Assembly: GCA_037074615.1 (NCBI GenBank)
Contig: CM073545.1
Location: 15,518,001 to 15,582,000, forward strand
Direction: 5' to 3'
DNA from: Leucaena leucocephala
Taxonomy: Eukaryota > Streptophyta > Magnoliopsida > Fabales > Fabaceae
DNA: 64,000 bases
A program made the position numbers and the translations under genes. Below are positions 63,838 through 64,000 of the stretch, in pieces. The notes below the pieces were generated by a model. That model was not told where the DNA came from. It saw nothing but the letters and a program-made list of their open reading frames with translations, and did no database searches. The stretch's first letter is position 1, and every line of letters starts with the position of its first letter.

Positions 63838-64000
63838 TTTCAAGTTTTCAATCCCTTCATGTTAACAAACTACTGGAATGAGACGCTGCCCTGTATTTTG
63901 TACATGTATAACTACTTTTTCTGAAAAGCAAAGCAGACTGATTTATAAGTGTTTACATTGTATCAGTGTTTAAACGAAGTTCTGGATATTAAAATGCACG

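Noticed and set aside
1..64000. CRISPR arrays, operons, ribosome binding sites, rRNA genes
   Set aside because: None seen; gene structure is eukaryotic throughout and no regularly spaced repeats are present.

Overview
The window looks like nuclear DNA of a eudicot plant, probably a rosid. The evidence is multi-exon genes with GT-AG introns, about 70% A+T spacers full of SINE and MITE-type repeats, and protein families in plant-specific forms (CBSX, aluminium-induced YGL/LRDR protein, DUF1218). I cannot name the species from the sequence. No bacterial, organellar or viral feature was seen.

Layout. 1-1,111 (+): last two visible exons of an RCC1-repeat gene that enters from the left. 3,232-5,260 (-): a complete two-exon CBSX5-like CBS-domain gene with a TATA box. 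5.5-20 kb: AT-rich spacer with SINEs, a hAT-like MITE and an RNase H fragment of a retroelement. 20.1-26.5 kb (+): a tandem duplication of an AILP/TSJT1-type gene; the left copy is a pseudogene and the right copy is intact, with an orphan F-box fragment between them. 28,036-33,841 (-): a seven-exon WDR44-like WD40 gene with a textbook Mutator-type MITE in intron 1. 34.2-55.9 kb: a ~21 kb gene desert of AT-rich repeats. 56,235-58,776 (-): a three-exon DUF1218 four-helix membrane protein whose first intron holds two SINEs stacked on the same target site. 61.7-62.6 kb: a hAT-like nonautonomous element, followed directly by a near-perfect hairpin that is a candidate microRNA precursor. 63.36-63.84 kb (+): remains of an IST1-like (Vps4 regulator) gene with a nonsense codon and a frameshift.

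The order RCC1 - CBSX - AILP - WD40 - DUF1218 - IST1 matches, from memory, two duplicated Arabidopsis blocks: At3g15430/450/470/480/490, and At4g27435/450/460. This would make the window an ancestral-order block that Arabidopsis has split between two homeologous regions. The genes are unrelated in biochemistry, so the linkage is probably inherited and not functional.

The strongest unusual observations are the two places where SINEs landed twice on one target (three copies of a 16-bp direct repeat each), the hairpin at 62,638-62,712, and the decay of one AILP copy. I found no wholly new protein system. Exon coordinates were read by hand from reading frames and splice signals and give intact, in-phase proteins. 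Repeat boundaries without target-site duplications are approximate.
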